A DNA stretch of 64,000 nucleotides from DATKAS01 sp963773315 (GCA_963773315.1 CAVZAF010000011.1:186001-250000); one strand, 5' to 3'. Shown: positions 29,225 to 37,307, counted from the stretch's first letter. Numbers and translations: made by a program. Notes: generated by a model from the letters alone, not told the origin.

Positions 29225-30358
29225 GTGCCCAATGGAGGGGTGGCCGGCCCGAGGAGCCTCAGAAGGCTTCTTCGCGCGGTCGTCGCGATCGGCACCGACC
29301 TCGACCTGACCGCAACCCTCCAACGCATCGTCGAATCGGCGACCGAGCTGGCTGATGCCCAGTACGGGGCGCTCGGAGTGCTCGACCCGACCGGGACGTT
29401 CCTGTCGGAGTTCCTCACGGTGGGCATCGACCCCGAGCAGCGAGCTCAGATCGGTGACCTGCCGAAGGGTCACGGCATCCTCGGCCTCCTGATCCGTGAG
29501 CCACGAGCGATCCGACTTCCCGACCTGCGCGAGCATCCCGACAGCTTCGGCTTCCCCCCGAACCACCCACCGATGCGGTCGTTCCTCGGGGTGCCGGTCA
29601 CCGTGCGCGGTGAGATCTTCGGGAACCTGTACCTCACCGACAAGCGCTCGGAGGACGCGTTCAGTGACATCGACGAAGAACTCGTCGTGGCACTCGCTGT
29701 CGCAGCCGGCGTCGCGATCGAAAACGCAAGGCTGCACGCCCGGGTGCGGGACCTGGCGCTGCTCGAGGACCGTGAGCGCATCGCGATGGATCTGCACGAC
29801 ACGGTCATCCAGCAGCTCTTCGCGGTCGGGCTCTCGCTCCAGGCGACGCTTCGTCTGCTCGATGCCGAGACCGGAAAGCGAGTGCAGCTCGCCGTCGACG
29901 ATCTCGACACGACGATCAAGCGGATCCGATCGACGATCTTCGCCCTCGACGCGCCCGTCCAGCTCGCGGGAGGCGAGAGCTTGCGCCGGCGAGTCATCGC
30001 GCTCGTCTCCGAGATGACCCCGACCCTGCGAGTCGAACCTCGCACATTCTTCGACGGACCCATCGACTCGCTCACGGAGGAGCACCTGGCCGAAGAGCTG
30101 CTTCCGGTCCTGCGCGAAGCACTGTCGAACGTCGCGCGTCACGCGCAGGCGACCGAGGTCGAGGTCCGCCTCACTGCCGTCAACGGGCTGCTCACGCTCC
30201 GCGTCGAAGACAACGGCGTCGGGCCGTCCGACACACCCGGCGACGGGCGAGGGCTGCGAAACATGCAGGCCCGAGCCGAGCACCTCGGCGGCACGTTCAC
30301 GCTCACCGCTCGCACGCCGAAGGGGTCACGCCTCGAGTGGTGTGTGCCGCTCACTTGA
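29225..30358 (+). CDS. DevS-like GAF sensor histidine kinase
   Basis: 377 residues: one GAF domain (~25-160, SATELADAQYGALGVLDPTGTFLSEFL...FLGVPVTVRGEIFGNLYLTDK), a HisKA_3 dimerisation helix with phosphoacceptor His in RERIAMDLHDTVIQQLF, and a HATPase with EALSNVARHA, VEDNGVG and GRGLRNMQAR. Matches the DevS/DosT class of hypoxia/NO/CO sensors, which have two GAF domains and haem in mycobacteria; here only one GAF is visible, so haem binding is uncertain. GTG at 29225 has a TAGTCT -10 (29213-29218) 6 bases upstream. Faces the DevR-like gene. Confidence 0.88.
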   Translation: MPNGGVAGPRSLRRLLRAVVAIGTDLDLTATLQRIVESATELADAQYGALGVLDPTGTFLSEFLTVGIDPEQRAQIGDLPKGHGILGLLIREPRAIRLPDLREHPDSFGFPPNHPPMRSFLGVPVTVRGEIFGNLYLTDKRSEDAFSDIDEELVVALAVAAGVAIENARLHARVRDLALLEDRERIAMDLHDTVIQQLFAVGLSLQATLRLLDAETGKRVQLAVDDLDTTIKRIRSTIFALDAPVQLAGGESLRRRVIALVSEMTPTLRVEPRTFFDGPIDSLTEEHLAEELLPVLREALSNVARHAQATEVEVRLTAVNGLLTLRVEDNGVGPSDTPGDGRGLRNMQARAEHLGGTFTLTARTPKGSRLEWCVPLT

Positions 30359-30366
30359 GCGGCACA
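30339..30366. terminator. Bidirectional terminator between kinase and regulator genes
   Basis: GGTGTGCCGCTC (30339-30350), loop ACTT, GAGCGGCACACC (30355-30366): a perfect 12-bp stem that includes the last codons and stop of the kinase gene and ends 5 bp before the regulator's stop. Serves both converging genes. Confidence 0.7.
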
Positions 30367-30370
30367 CCGG

Positions 30371-31031
30371 TTACTTGTCGTGTCCTTGGTCGAGGTGGCG
30401 CACGGCGTACACCGCCGCCTCCGTTCGCCGCGTCATGCCCAGCTTCGACAGGACAGATGTGACGTAGTTCTTCACTGTCTTCTCCGCGAGGTGGAGCCTC
30501 TCGCCGATCTGCCGGTTCGTGAGGCCCTCGGCGAGCAACACGAGCACCTTGCGCTCCTGCTCGGTGAGCCGAGCCAACAGCTCGTCCTGCGGGTTGCCCG
30601 AACGCAGTCGCTCGAGCACCCGAGCCGTCACCGCGGGATCGAGCAGGTTCTGCCCGGCCGCGACCCGGCGGACGGCGTCGACGAGGTCGTTCGTGCGTAT
30701 CTGCTTCAGCAGGTAGCCCGCGGCGCCCGCGAGGATCGCCTGGAACAGCGCCTCATCGTCCGCGAAGGAGGTGAGGATGAGGCACGCGGTGCGGGGGTGG
30801 AGCGAGCGGATGTCGCGAGCAGGCCTCGATGCCGTTTCCATCTTCCAGCCGGACGTCGAGGACGGCCACGTCGGGGTCGAGCGCATGCACCCGTCCCACC
30901 GCCTGCTCTGCCGTGGACGCCTCTCCGACCACCTCGATGTCACCCTCGGCCTCGAGCAGATCACGGATGCCCCGCCGGACGATCTCGTGATCGTCGAGCA
31001 GGAACACCGTGATGCGAGGAGGATCGGACAC
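30371..31031 (-). CDS. DevR/DosR-like NarL-family response regulator, frameshifted
   Basis: REC domain from GTG 31031: ITVFLLDDHEIVRRGIRDLLE and phosphoacceptor Asp in DVAVLDVRLEDGNG. Around 30815-30822 one extra base breaks the frame; reading on in the next frame gives RDIRSLHPRTACLILTSF and the LuxR helix-turn-helix LTEQERKVLVLLAEGLTNRQIGERL...AEKTVKNYVTSVLSKLGMTRRTEAAVYA. The AEKTVKNYV recognition helix is as in mycobacterial DevR, whose Lys/Asn there contact the DNA box. Restored length ~219 residues. Likely the activator of the boxes listed in this window (inference). Confidence 0.85.
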
Positions 31032-31055
31032 TCCCCTATCTTCGCGTGTGCGGGC

Positions 31056-32429
31056 TCAACCCACGCGCAGTGCCGCCCGGCCGGTGACTTGTGGACCCTC
31101 CGCCCCCAACCCGAGGCAGACCACAGTGAGGTCGGCCGGGTGGAGCTCGACAAGCGTCGATGCCGGAGCATCCCCGGTCTCGAGGAGCGCTGACAACTTG
31201 AACCATGGTGGGGGCCCGGTCGGCGAGGTCGCGAGGAACGCCTCGATCTCGGCGTCCGTCCGGCCCTGCTCGATGGCCCCGACCGCGACCGCGGCTGACG
31301 GCGACGCGAGCTCCAGCACCGACGAGCCGCCGGCGATGGCGGACGGCGTCACGGAGCACCCGGCCCCCGCCGTGATGACGGCATCAGGAACGTGAGAGGG
31401 CGCGACAGGCGCAGCGCCCGCGTTCAATGTCGTGAGGAAGGCGTCGATGAACGCCTCGTCTTTCACGACGCCCGCGATCTCCACGCGCGCCCCCTTCCCG
31501 ACGGTCGTCCATCCCGCACCCGAACCGTCGGTCACCACGGACACCTGCGCCGCGCGGTTCGTGAAGAGGGAGGGCTGCGCAGCGGCCGCTGCCGCGAGCG
31601 GATCCCAGAAGAAGAACTGCCCGGACACGAAGAAGGGACTCGACGTCAAGAGCTCAGCGACGACGTGTCCGGAAGCGGTGCTGGCATTGCGTGCAACCGC
31701 GCGGACCACATAGACGTCGACCGGCACCTGCGCGTCGAGCGGCACGAACGTCACGGGGACTGCACTGTCGAGCACTCGCTCCGCCGCTACTGGGTCCACG
31801 TAGACGTTCCACTCTGCGATCGAGGCGCTCGGGTGCGCATCGAGGTGCACATTGCCCGGCACTGAGAACGCGCCTCCCATCACGACGACGTGGTCGATCT
31901 CGCGCGCGATGCTCGGGTCGGCCTCGAGCGCGAGGGCCACGTTGGTCAACGGCCCGAGGGTGAGGACGGTCACCGGCCGAGGCGCGTCGTGCACGACCCG
32001 GACGAGCAGCCCGACCGCGTCGCTCGAGACAGCGGGCGCCTCGCCGCTCGGCAGGATGCCGCCGTAGCGCCCGTCGGCTTGGGTTCGCCAGTCGTCGGGA
32101 AAGCTCCGATCCCCGTCGACGGGCTCTGCGGGCCCGCAGGCGATCGGGATGGAACGTCCCGGAGCGGCGAGCGCGACGAGACCAGCCGCGTTCGCCGCGC
32201 CGATCGGGCAATGCACCAGGCCCGTGCCCGAGACGGTGACGGCCTCCACGTCGACGGCCGGATCCTGGAGGAGGTAGAGGAGAGCCATCGCGTCGTCGGA
32301 ACCACCATCCGTGTCGACGACCATCGGAGTCGGCGACGCCGATTGATCGGGTGCCGGCTTCGGTGCGCAGGCGGCGAGGACGGCGACGCACACCGAGAGG
32401 ACGAACGCGCCCCAACTTCTGCCTCTCAC
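31056..32429 (-). CDS. Lipoprotein nucleoside hydrolase (IUNH family)
   Basis: 457 residues. Signal peptide with lipobox LAAC (Cys21), then the calcium-binding start MVVDTDGGSDDAMALLYLL and the LTLGPLTNVALAL and VVMGGAF motifs of inosine-uridine nucleoside hydrolases. The C-terminal ~100 residues are an extra domain. An exported, membrane-anchored ribohydrolase could salvage nucleosides or other N-glycosides outside the cell. GTG at 32429 has GATCAT 6 bases upstream and a DosR-like box centred 43 bp upstream on the same strand. Confidence 0.85.
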   Translation of the reverse strand: MRGRSWGAFVLSVCVAVLAACAPKPAPDQSASPTPMVVDTDGGSDDAMALLYLLQDPAVDVEAVTVSGTGLVHCPIGAANAAGLVALAAPGRSIPIACGPAEPVDGDRSFPDDWRTQADGRYGGILPSGEAPAVSSDAVGLLVRVVHDAPRPVTVLTLGPLTNVALALEADPSIAREIDHVVVMGGAFSVPGNVHLDAHPSASIAEWNVYVDPVAAERVLDSAVPVTFVPLDAQVPVDVYVVRAVARNASTASGHVVAELLTSSPFFVSGQFFFWDPLAAAAAAQPSLFTNRAAQVSVVTDGSGAGWTTVGKGARVEIAGVVKDEAFIDAFLTTLNAGAAPVAPSHVPDAVITAGAGCSVTPSAIAGGSSVLELASPSAAVAVGAIEQGRTDAEIEAFLATSPTGPPPWFKLSALLETGDAPASTLVELHPADLTVVCLGLGAEGPQVTGRAALRVG

Positions 32430-32464
32430 GACTCGATGATCGGCCCGCCGATCCGAGCGGGACC

Positions 32465-32479
32465 AGAGCCCAACGTCCC
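32465..32479 (-). promoter_or_regulatory. DosR-like box for the nucleoside hydrolase gene
   Basis: GGGACGTTGGGCTCT read on the minus strand, centre 43 bp before the GTG at 32429, with GATCAT as -10. It lies back to back with the flavodoxin box in a 102-bp divergent promoter region. Confidence 0.5.
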
Positions 32480-32482
32480 TCG

Positions 32483-32497
32483 GTGACCTTCGGCCCT
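32483..32497 (+). promoter_or_regulatory. DosR-like box for the flavodoxin gene
   Basis: GTGACCTTCGGCCCT, centre 42 bp before the ATG at 32532; CACGCT (32520-32525) fills -12 to -7. Near-identical to the box of the acs operon at 6476-6490. Confidence 0.6.
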
Positions 32498-32531
32498 ACA
32501 CGGGCAGCGAGCATGGGATCACGCTGGACGC

Positions 32532-33065
32532 ATGCGAGCGCTGATCGTGTACGAATCGATGTACGGCAACACGCACACCGTCGCGAACCACATCGCCGAC
32601 GGTCTCCGACCTCAATTCGACGTGGACGTGGTGCCCGTCGAGGGGGCGACGCCCGAGCGAATCGCCGGCGCCGACCTGCTCGTCGTGGGCGGACCTACGC
32701 ATGTGCACTCGATGTCGAGCGAGAAGTCGCGCAAAGCCGCCAAGGACTCGCTGTCGAAGCCCGGCTCCGGCCTCAGTTTGGACCCCGACGCCGAAGACGA
32801 GGGGCTTCGAGGTTGGTTCCATGAGCTGGCTCCCGTGGAGAACAGGGGCGCGGCGGCGTTCGACACCCGCATCGACGCGTCTCCGCTGCTCACCGGGCGG
32901 GCGTCCCGCGGGATCGAGAAGCGGCTCACCAAGCTCGGCTACGACCTCGTCGCCGATCCGGAGAGCTTCCTCGTCGACAAGACGAGCCATCTGCTTCCTG
33001 GCGAGGCAGAGCGCGCCGTCCAGTGGGCCGCGCAGCTCGCAGCGAGTCTCGCCGCGAACCCCTGA
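32532..33065 (+). CDS. Flavodoxin-like protein
   Basis: 177 residues. The FMN phosphate loop is YESMYGNTHTVANHIADGL; LLVVGGPTHVHSMSS is the second flavin-contact loop. Longer than a classical short flavodoxin and closer to the flavodoxin/WrbA-like domain proteins of Actinobacteria. Cytoplasmic electron carrier or sensor. Leaderless start at 32532. Confidence 0.88.
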   Translation: MRALIVYESMYGNTHTVANHIADGLRPQFDVDVVPVEGATPERIAGADLLVVGGPTHVHSMSSEKSRKAAKDSLSKPGSGLSLDPDAEDEGLRGWFHELAPVENRGAAAFDTRIDASPLLTGRASRGIEKRLTKLGYDLVADPESFLVDKTSHLLPGEAERAVQWAAQLAASLAANP

Positions 33066-33080
33066 CGGACCGTTGGGCCA
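33066..33080 (+). promoter_or_regulatory. Weak DosR-like box after flavodoxin
   Basis: CGGACCGTTGGGCCA immediately after the flavodoxin stop. Palindromic in character but with several mismatches and no well-placed -10 for the next gene. Low-confidence candidate. Confidence 0.2.
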
Positions 33081-33110
33081 TGCTGCTCCTGTTGCTCGGC
33101 CTGCCGATCT

Positions 33111-33194
33111 ATGCCTTCCAAGGCGCGGCGTGAACGCCTCGGAGAAGTTCTCGAGCCCGTCGACCTGCCCGTCGACGCGGAGGTGACGGTCTGA
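33111..33194 (+). CDS. Possible 27-residue peptide upstream of DDAH
   Basis: ATG at 33111 opens a 27-codon frame (MPSKARRERLGEVLEPVD...VTV) whose TGA shares its last base with the ATG of the DDAH gene (TGATG). Composition and codon use look coding-like (charged, amphipathic), and the overlap would couple translation. No known family. It could be a leader peptide, a small protein, or chance. Confidence 0.35.
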   Translation: MPSKARRERLGEVLEPVDLPVDAEVTV

Positions 33195-33997
33195 TGGCTC
33201 GCCTCGCACTCATCCGGCGTCCCGGTCCTCGGCTCTCCGAGGGCATCGTGACCACGATCGAGCGCGTACCAGTCGATGACCGCCTGGCGAAGGACCAGTG
33301 GGACGGATACGTGCGAGCGATGGCGTCGTGCGGGTGGGATCTCGTCGAGGTCCCACCCGCCGACGACTGCCCCGACGCCGTCTTCGTCGAGGACACGGTC
33401 GTCATCTACAAGAACCTGGCCGTCATCACGCGGCCCGGCGCCGACGCCCGCAAACCCGAGATCGTCGACGTCGAGAAGGTCGTCGAGGACCTCGGACTGT
33501 CGCTGAACCGCATCCGTCCGCCAGGCACACTCGACGGCGGTGACGTGCTGAAGATCGGCGACACCATCTATGTCGGCCACGGCGAACGGACGAACGCGGA
33601 GGGCATCGCACAGCTCTCTTCGATCTTGCGTCCGATCGGAGCCCTCGTCGTGCCGCTGCCGGTGACCAAGGTGCTGCACCTCAAGTCGGCCGTGACCGCC
33701 CTCCCGGACGGCACCGTCATCGGGTTTCCGCCGCTCGTCGACGATCCGACCGTCTTCCCCCGCTTCCTGCCAGTCCCCGAGGAAGCGGGCGCGCACGTCG
33801 TCGTGCTCGACGCCCGTCGGGTGCTGGTGGCGGCGAGCTGCCCTCGCAGCACCGACCAGATCGCGGACCTGGGCTTCGAACCCGTGATCGTGGACATCAG
33901 CGAGTTCGAGAAGCGCGACGGTTGCGTCACGTGCCTCTCAGTCCGGATCCGGGACTTCGAGGCGGCCCGCGCATCGGGACCAAGGTCCCCTCACTGA
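33194..33997 (+). CDS. ddaH: Dimethylarginine dimethylaminohydrolase-like amidinotransferase
   Basis: 267 residues, pentein fold. Substrate/catalytic motifs: PDAVFVEDT, GTLDGGDVL, catalytic His in KVLHLKSAVT, and catalytic Cys in RDGCVTCLSVRI near the C-terminus. Hydrolyses methylated arginine (or arginine-like guanidines) to citrulline and amine. In mammals DDAH controls NO synthesis; in bacteria its role is unclear. The final codons contain a perfect palindromic DosR-like box for the next gene. Confidence 0.88.
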   Translation: MARLALIRRPGPRLSEGIVTTIERVPVDDRLAKDQWDGYVRAMASCGWDLVEVPPADDCPDAVFVEDTVVIYKNLAVITRPGADARKPEIVDVEKVVEDLGLSLNRIRPPGTLDGGDVLKIGDTIYVGHGERTNAEGIAQLSSILRPIGALVVPLPVTKVLHLKSAVTALPDGTVIGFPPLVDDPTVFPRFLPVPEEAGAHVVVLDARRVLVAASCPRSTDQIADLGFEPVIVDISEFEKRDGCVTCLSVRIRDFEAARASGPRSPH

Positions 33998-34012
33998 CCG
34001 ACTCCCGGCCCT
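33976..34012 (+). promoter_or_regulatory. Tandem DosR-like boxes upstream of the multicopper oxidase
   Basis: Distal GGGACCAAGGTCCC (33976-33989) is a perfect 14-bp palindrome located in the last codons of the DDAH gene. Proximal CCGACTCCCGGCCCT (33998-34012) is weaker but centred 43 bp before the ATG at 34048; CACGAT (34035-34040) is the likely -10. Paired sites about 22 bp apart are typical of strong DosR targets. Confidence 0.55.
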
Positions 34013-34047
34013 GAGCGCGCGACGCCCGACGTCGCACGATCGCTTCC

Positions 34048-35496
34048 ATGAGCCTCAGCACGGACGAACCCACGCGCGAGCCGGAACCCAGCGACCGCAC
34101 CTTGTCGGCGAACGATCTCGAGACCCTCGAGGCGCTCATCAACAAACGGCAGACGCGACGCGACGGCTGGACCCTGCTCATCTGGGCCTTTGCCGCCGTC
34201 GCTCTGTTCGCGAGCGCGGTTGCAATCGGGTTCGGGATGCGGGCGATCGACGAGTCGAAGGGCACCACGACCGTGGGCGCCGGAGGCGGCGCCACGACGG
34301 TGACGCTCACCGAGTTCTCCATCACGCCCGAGATGATCACGGCGTCGCAGTCAGGCGGGCTCGACATCGTGAACAGCGGCACCGTCGACCACAACTTTCG
34401 CGTCCAGGGCACAGACCTCCGGACCGACCTGATCCCGCCCGGGAAAAGCGCCCACCTCGACGTGTCGGGCCTCGCCGCCGGCACATACACGGTGTTCTGC
34501 GAGGTCGCCGGCCACCAGGCGTCGGGGATGCAGGCGATGCTGCACCTCGGTGCAGGCAGCGCGGCGGGCACCGCTCGGCCGGCGTCAGGCTCAGCCGGGG
34601 GCTCGTCCTCCGGGTCGACAATGACGGCCGCGGAGATGGACCAAGCGATGAAGGACTCGATCGCCGCATTCCCGGCCAAGACAGACGGCCTGGGTGCACA
34701 GCTGCTCGCTCCGACGATCCTTCCCGACGGCACGAAGCAATTCGATCTGACCGCCGCGGTGACGAAGTGGCAGGTCGCACCGGACAAGACAGTCGACGCG
34801 ATGACCTACAACGGCACGGTGCCCGGCCCGACGATCAAGGTCGATCCAGGCGACCACGTGAAGATCGTGCTGCACAACGAGATGCCGCAGTCCACCTCGA
34901 TCCACTTCCACGGTCTCCTCACACCGAACTCGATGGACGGCACCACCTACGTGACACAGGACCCGGTGAAGACGGGTGAGACGTTCACCTACGAGTGGAC
35001 GGTTCAGGACACCCCGGCTGTGGGCATGTACCACTCGCACCACAACGCGGTCGAGCAAGTGCCCGATGGGCTCGCCGGCGCGTTCATCGTCGGCGACGAG
35101 CCCGTGCCCGCCGGCGTCACTGTCAGTCAACAGCAGGTGATGATCCTCGACGACTCCGGAGTCATCGGCTACGCCCTCAACGGCAAGTCGTTCCCGGCCA
35201 CCGCGCCGATCGTCGCGAAGCAGGGCGACTGGGTCGAGGTGCAGTACATGAACGAAGGCACGCAGATCCACCCGATGCATCTGCACGGCATGCCCCAGAT
35301 GGTGATCGCCAAGGACGGCTTGCCGCTCGCGACCCCGTCGATGGAAGACACCGTGACCGTCGCCCCGGGCGAGCGCTACACGGTGCTCGTGCACGCCACC
35401 GAGGTCGGCACCTGGGTGTGGCACTGCCACATCCTCCCCCACGCCGAGAACGCGAACGGCATGACCGGCATGGTGACCGCACTGGTCGTGCAGTGA
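34048..35496 (+). CDS. Membrane-anchored multicopper oxidase with N-terminal cupredoxin
   Basis: 482 residues. One membrane anchor (41-64). Then a cupredoxin (~95-185) with type 1 copper ligands in VDHNF and VFCEVAGHQASGM, and a two-domain multicopper oxidase with all four copper motifs: HFHG, HSHH, HPMHLHG and HCHILPHAE. This resembles three-cupredoxin laccase/nitrite-reductase-like enzymes; the trinuclear-cluster histidines favour O2 reduction. Faces the outside of the membrane. Leaderless start at 34048 after the tandem boxes. Confidence 0.88.
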   Translation: MSLSTDEPTREPEPSDRTLSANDLETLEALINKRQTRRDGWTLLIWAFAAVALFASAVAIGFGMRAIDESKGTTTVGAGGGATTVTLTEFSITPEMITASQSGGLDIVNSGTVDHNFRVQGTDLRTDLIPPGKSAHLDVSGLAAGTYTVFCEVAGHQASGMQAMLHLGAGSAAGTARPASGSAGGSSSGSTMTAAEMDQAMKDSIAAFPAKTDGLGAQLLAPTILPDGTKQFDLTAAVTKWQVAPDKTVDAMTYNGTVPGPTIKVDPGDHVKIVLHNEMPQSTSIHFHGLLTPNSMDGTTYVTQDPVKTGETFTYEWTVQDTPAVGMYHSHHNAVEQVPDGLAGAFIVGDEPVPAGVTVSQQQVMILDDSGVIGYALNGKSFPATAPIVAKQGDWVEVQYMNEGTQIHPMHLHGMPQMVIAKDGLPLATPSMEDTVTVAPGERYTVLVHATEVGTWVWHCHILPHAENANGMTGMVTALVVQ

Positions 35497-35504
35497 ACGC
35501 GAAC

Positions 35505-35541
35505 GGGACGTTCGTCCTCGTCTTCCCGCCCACAGGGCCCT
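35505..35541 (+). promoter_or_regulatory. DosR-like boxes upstream of USP operon 2
   Basis: GGGACGTTCGTCCTC (35505-35519) is a strong match. CGCCCACAGGGCCCT (35527-35541) keeps only one good half (GGCCCT), but its centre is 42 bp before the ATG at 35576. CACGTT (35564-35569) sits at -12 to -7. Confidence 0.5.
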
Positions 35542-35575
35542 GCGCTTTCGGCGCCGCTTGTGTCACGTTGCTCTC

Positions 35576-36448
35576 ATGACCATCTACGTGGGCATCGACG
35601 GATCCGACGGGGCCGCGGAAGCGGCCCGCTGGGCGGCGCGCGAAGGCGAGCTCAGAGATCTGCCCGTCACTGCGGTGGTCGCGTGGGACTACCTGAACCA
35701 ACGACGACCGAAGAACCAGGCCGAGGAGTTCGACCCGGCGTACTCGGAGGACGATGCCCTCTCGGTGCTCGACAAGTGGGTGGTCGACGCCCTCGGTGCG
35801 GAGCGCGCGAACAGCGTCGAGCGAGTGTCCGTCTGCGACTTGCCGTGGCGTGCGCTCGTCACGATCTCGCAAGAGGCTGACCTGCTGGTCGTCGGGGCCC
35901 GCGGCTCAGGAGGGTTCCTGGGCCTTCGCATCGGGTCCGTGAGCGAGCACGTGCTGCAGCATGCGCAGTGCCCCGTCGCCGTCATCCACGCCGACGGCCG
36001 CACCGAGATGCCGACCGAGGAGCGGATCATCGTCGGAGTCGACGGATCGCACACCGCAGCGAAGGCGCTGGCGTGGGCGCTCGACGAGGCTCGCGCCCGG
36101 CACGCCAAGGTCCGCCTGGTGTCCGTGTGGGCCGTCCCTGTGATGGTGTACCCGGGGGCGATCGAGGGCGCTTCGGTCTTCAACGAAGCCGCCGACGAGA
36201 TCCTCCGCGACGCGGTGGACGAGGCCGACGTGCACGGCCTCACCCATCCGATCGAGCGTGAGACGGCCGCAGGAGGCGCGGCGTCTGCGCTCATCGACGC
36301 AGCGAAGAACGCCACGTTGGTCGTCGTCGGGTCGCGAGGCCTCAGCCGGGCCCGCGAGCTCATCCTCGGCTCCGTGAGTCACCAAGTCGTGCATCACTCG
36401 CCATGCCCGGTCGTCGTGATCAGGCCCGAACCGCGAGGTGAGACGTGA
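35576..36448 (+). CDS. Tandem universal stress protein
   Basis: 290 residues, two USP domains (YVGIDGSDGAAEA...VVGARGSGGFLGLRIGSVS and IIVGVDGSHTAAKA...VVGSRGLSRARELILGSVS), both with the ATP-binding glycines. First gene of a compact operon with three PPOX genes and gpsA, each overlapping the next by one to four bases. Start follows the DosR-like promoter. Confidence 0.9.
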   Translation: MTIYVGIDGSDGAAEAARWAAREGELRDLPVTAVVAWDYLNQRRPKNQAEEFDPAYSEDDALSVLDKWVVDALGAERANSVERVSVCDLPWRALVTISQEADLLVVGARGSGGFLGLRIGSVSEHVLQHAQCPVAVIHADGRTEMPTEERIIVGVDGSHTAAKALAWALDEARARHAKVRLVSVWAVPVMVYPGAIEGASVFNEAADEILRDAVDEADVHGLTHPIERETAAGGAASALIDAAKNATLVVVGSRGLSRARELILGSVSHQVVHHSPCPVVVIRPEPRGET

Positions 36449-36879
36449 GCCGCATCGAAGTGGGTCCCGAGGGTGACGTGCTGACGCGAGACGAGTGCCT
36501 GCGCCATCTGGCGTCCGGCTCGGTGGGGCGCGTCTCGACATCGTCCCGGGCGCTCCCGTCTGTCCTCCCGGTCAGGTATCGCGTCGCGGGTGACCGAATC
36601 CTCTTCTGGGCCGATCCCCATGACCATCCCGATGCCATCGCGGACAACACGGTGATCGGGTTCCAAGCCGACCACATCGATGCGGTGACGCACGAAGGTT
36701 GGAGTGTCATGGTCGTGGGTCTCGCCTCGCACGTGACAGGACCCGAGAGCGTCGCAGCGTTGGAGGACGGGCCGCCTCGTGGCTGGGCAGGTGCGAGCGG
36801 GCCGCTCGTGGCGTTGTCGCTCGATCTCGTCGAGGGGCGCCGCCTGTCGAACCTCGAGCTTCCGGGGGTCGGTCCATGA
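36445..36879 (+). CDS. Small PPOX flavin-binding protein, copy 1
   Basis: 144 residues, split barrel: LTRDECLRHLASGSVGRVSTSSRALPSVLPVRYRVAGDRILFW, then GWSVMVVGLASHV. Same layout as the next two genes. PPOX proteins of this size (Rv0080 and Rv3129 type) belong to the mycobacterial DosR regulon. Probably FMN- or F420-binding; reaction unknown. GTG at 36445 overlaps the USP stop. Confidence 0.82.
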   Translation: MSRIEVGPEGDVLTRDECLRHLASGSVGRVSTSSRALPSVLPVRYRVAGDRILFWADPHDHPDAIADNTVIGFQADHIDAVTHEGWSVMVVGLASHVTGPESVAALEDGPPRGWAGASGPLVALSLDLVEGRRLSNLELPGVGP

Positions 36880-37307
36880 GCTCCGACCCAGACATCGCTC
36901 TCGTCGAGCTGGCACGTGACGAGTGCCTGGTCCTTCTCCGCTCGTTCACGGTCGGCAGAGTCGCGATCACCTTGCCGTCCGGCTCCGTGCTCGTAGTTCC
37001 CGTCAACTACGTCGTCGACGGCGAGGCCATCGTCTTCCGTTCGGATCCCGGCGAGAAGCTCGAGCAGTTGAACGGAACGCAGGCGAGCTTCCAGATCGAC
37101 TTCATCGATCCGGTCCATCACACGGGCTGGAGTGTCTTGGTGCAGGGCACAGCGCATCGCGCGAGCGCGACCGAAGTCCAACACCTCGCCGTCGATTCGT
37201 GGGCGGGCGGCCAGAAGCCCCATTGGGTGCGGGTCGTGCCCCGTGCGATCACCGGGCGCCGTCTCGTCGAGTCCAGCCTCCCGCTCGATCTGAGGGGATA
37301 CCTGTGA
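36876..37307 (+). CDS. Small PPOX flavin-binding protein, copy 2
   Basis: 143 residues: LARDECLVLLRSFTVGRVAITLPSGSVLVVPVNYVVDGEAIVFRSDPGEKL, then GWSVLVQGTAHRA and the closing PRAITGRRL strand. Clearly paralogous to its neighbours (GRVAI, VNYVVDG and GWSV aligned). Overlaps copies 1 and 3 by 4 and 1 bases. Confidence 0.85.
   Translation: MSSDPDIALVELARDECLVLLRSFTVGRVAITLPSGSVLVVPVNYVVDGEAIVFRSDPGEKLEQLNGTQASFQIDFIDPVHHTGWSVLVQGTAHRASATEVQHLAVDSWAGGQKPHWVRVVPRAITGRRLVESSLPLDLRGYL

Noticed and set aside
30339..30366. 12-bp stem-loop as a riboswitch or regulatory RNA
   Set aside because: It covers the kinase stop codon between convergent genes, which fits a terminator; no aptamer-like structure.
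32459..32473. GGGACCAGAGCCCAA as a third box between nucleoside hydrolase and flavodoxin
   Set aside because: Overlaps the better-positioned minus-strand box at 32465-32479; the match is probably a by-product.
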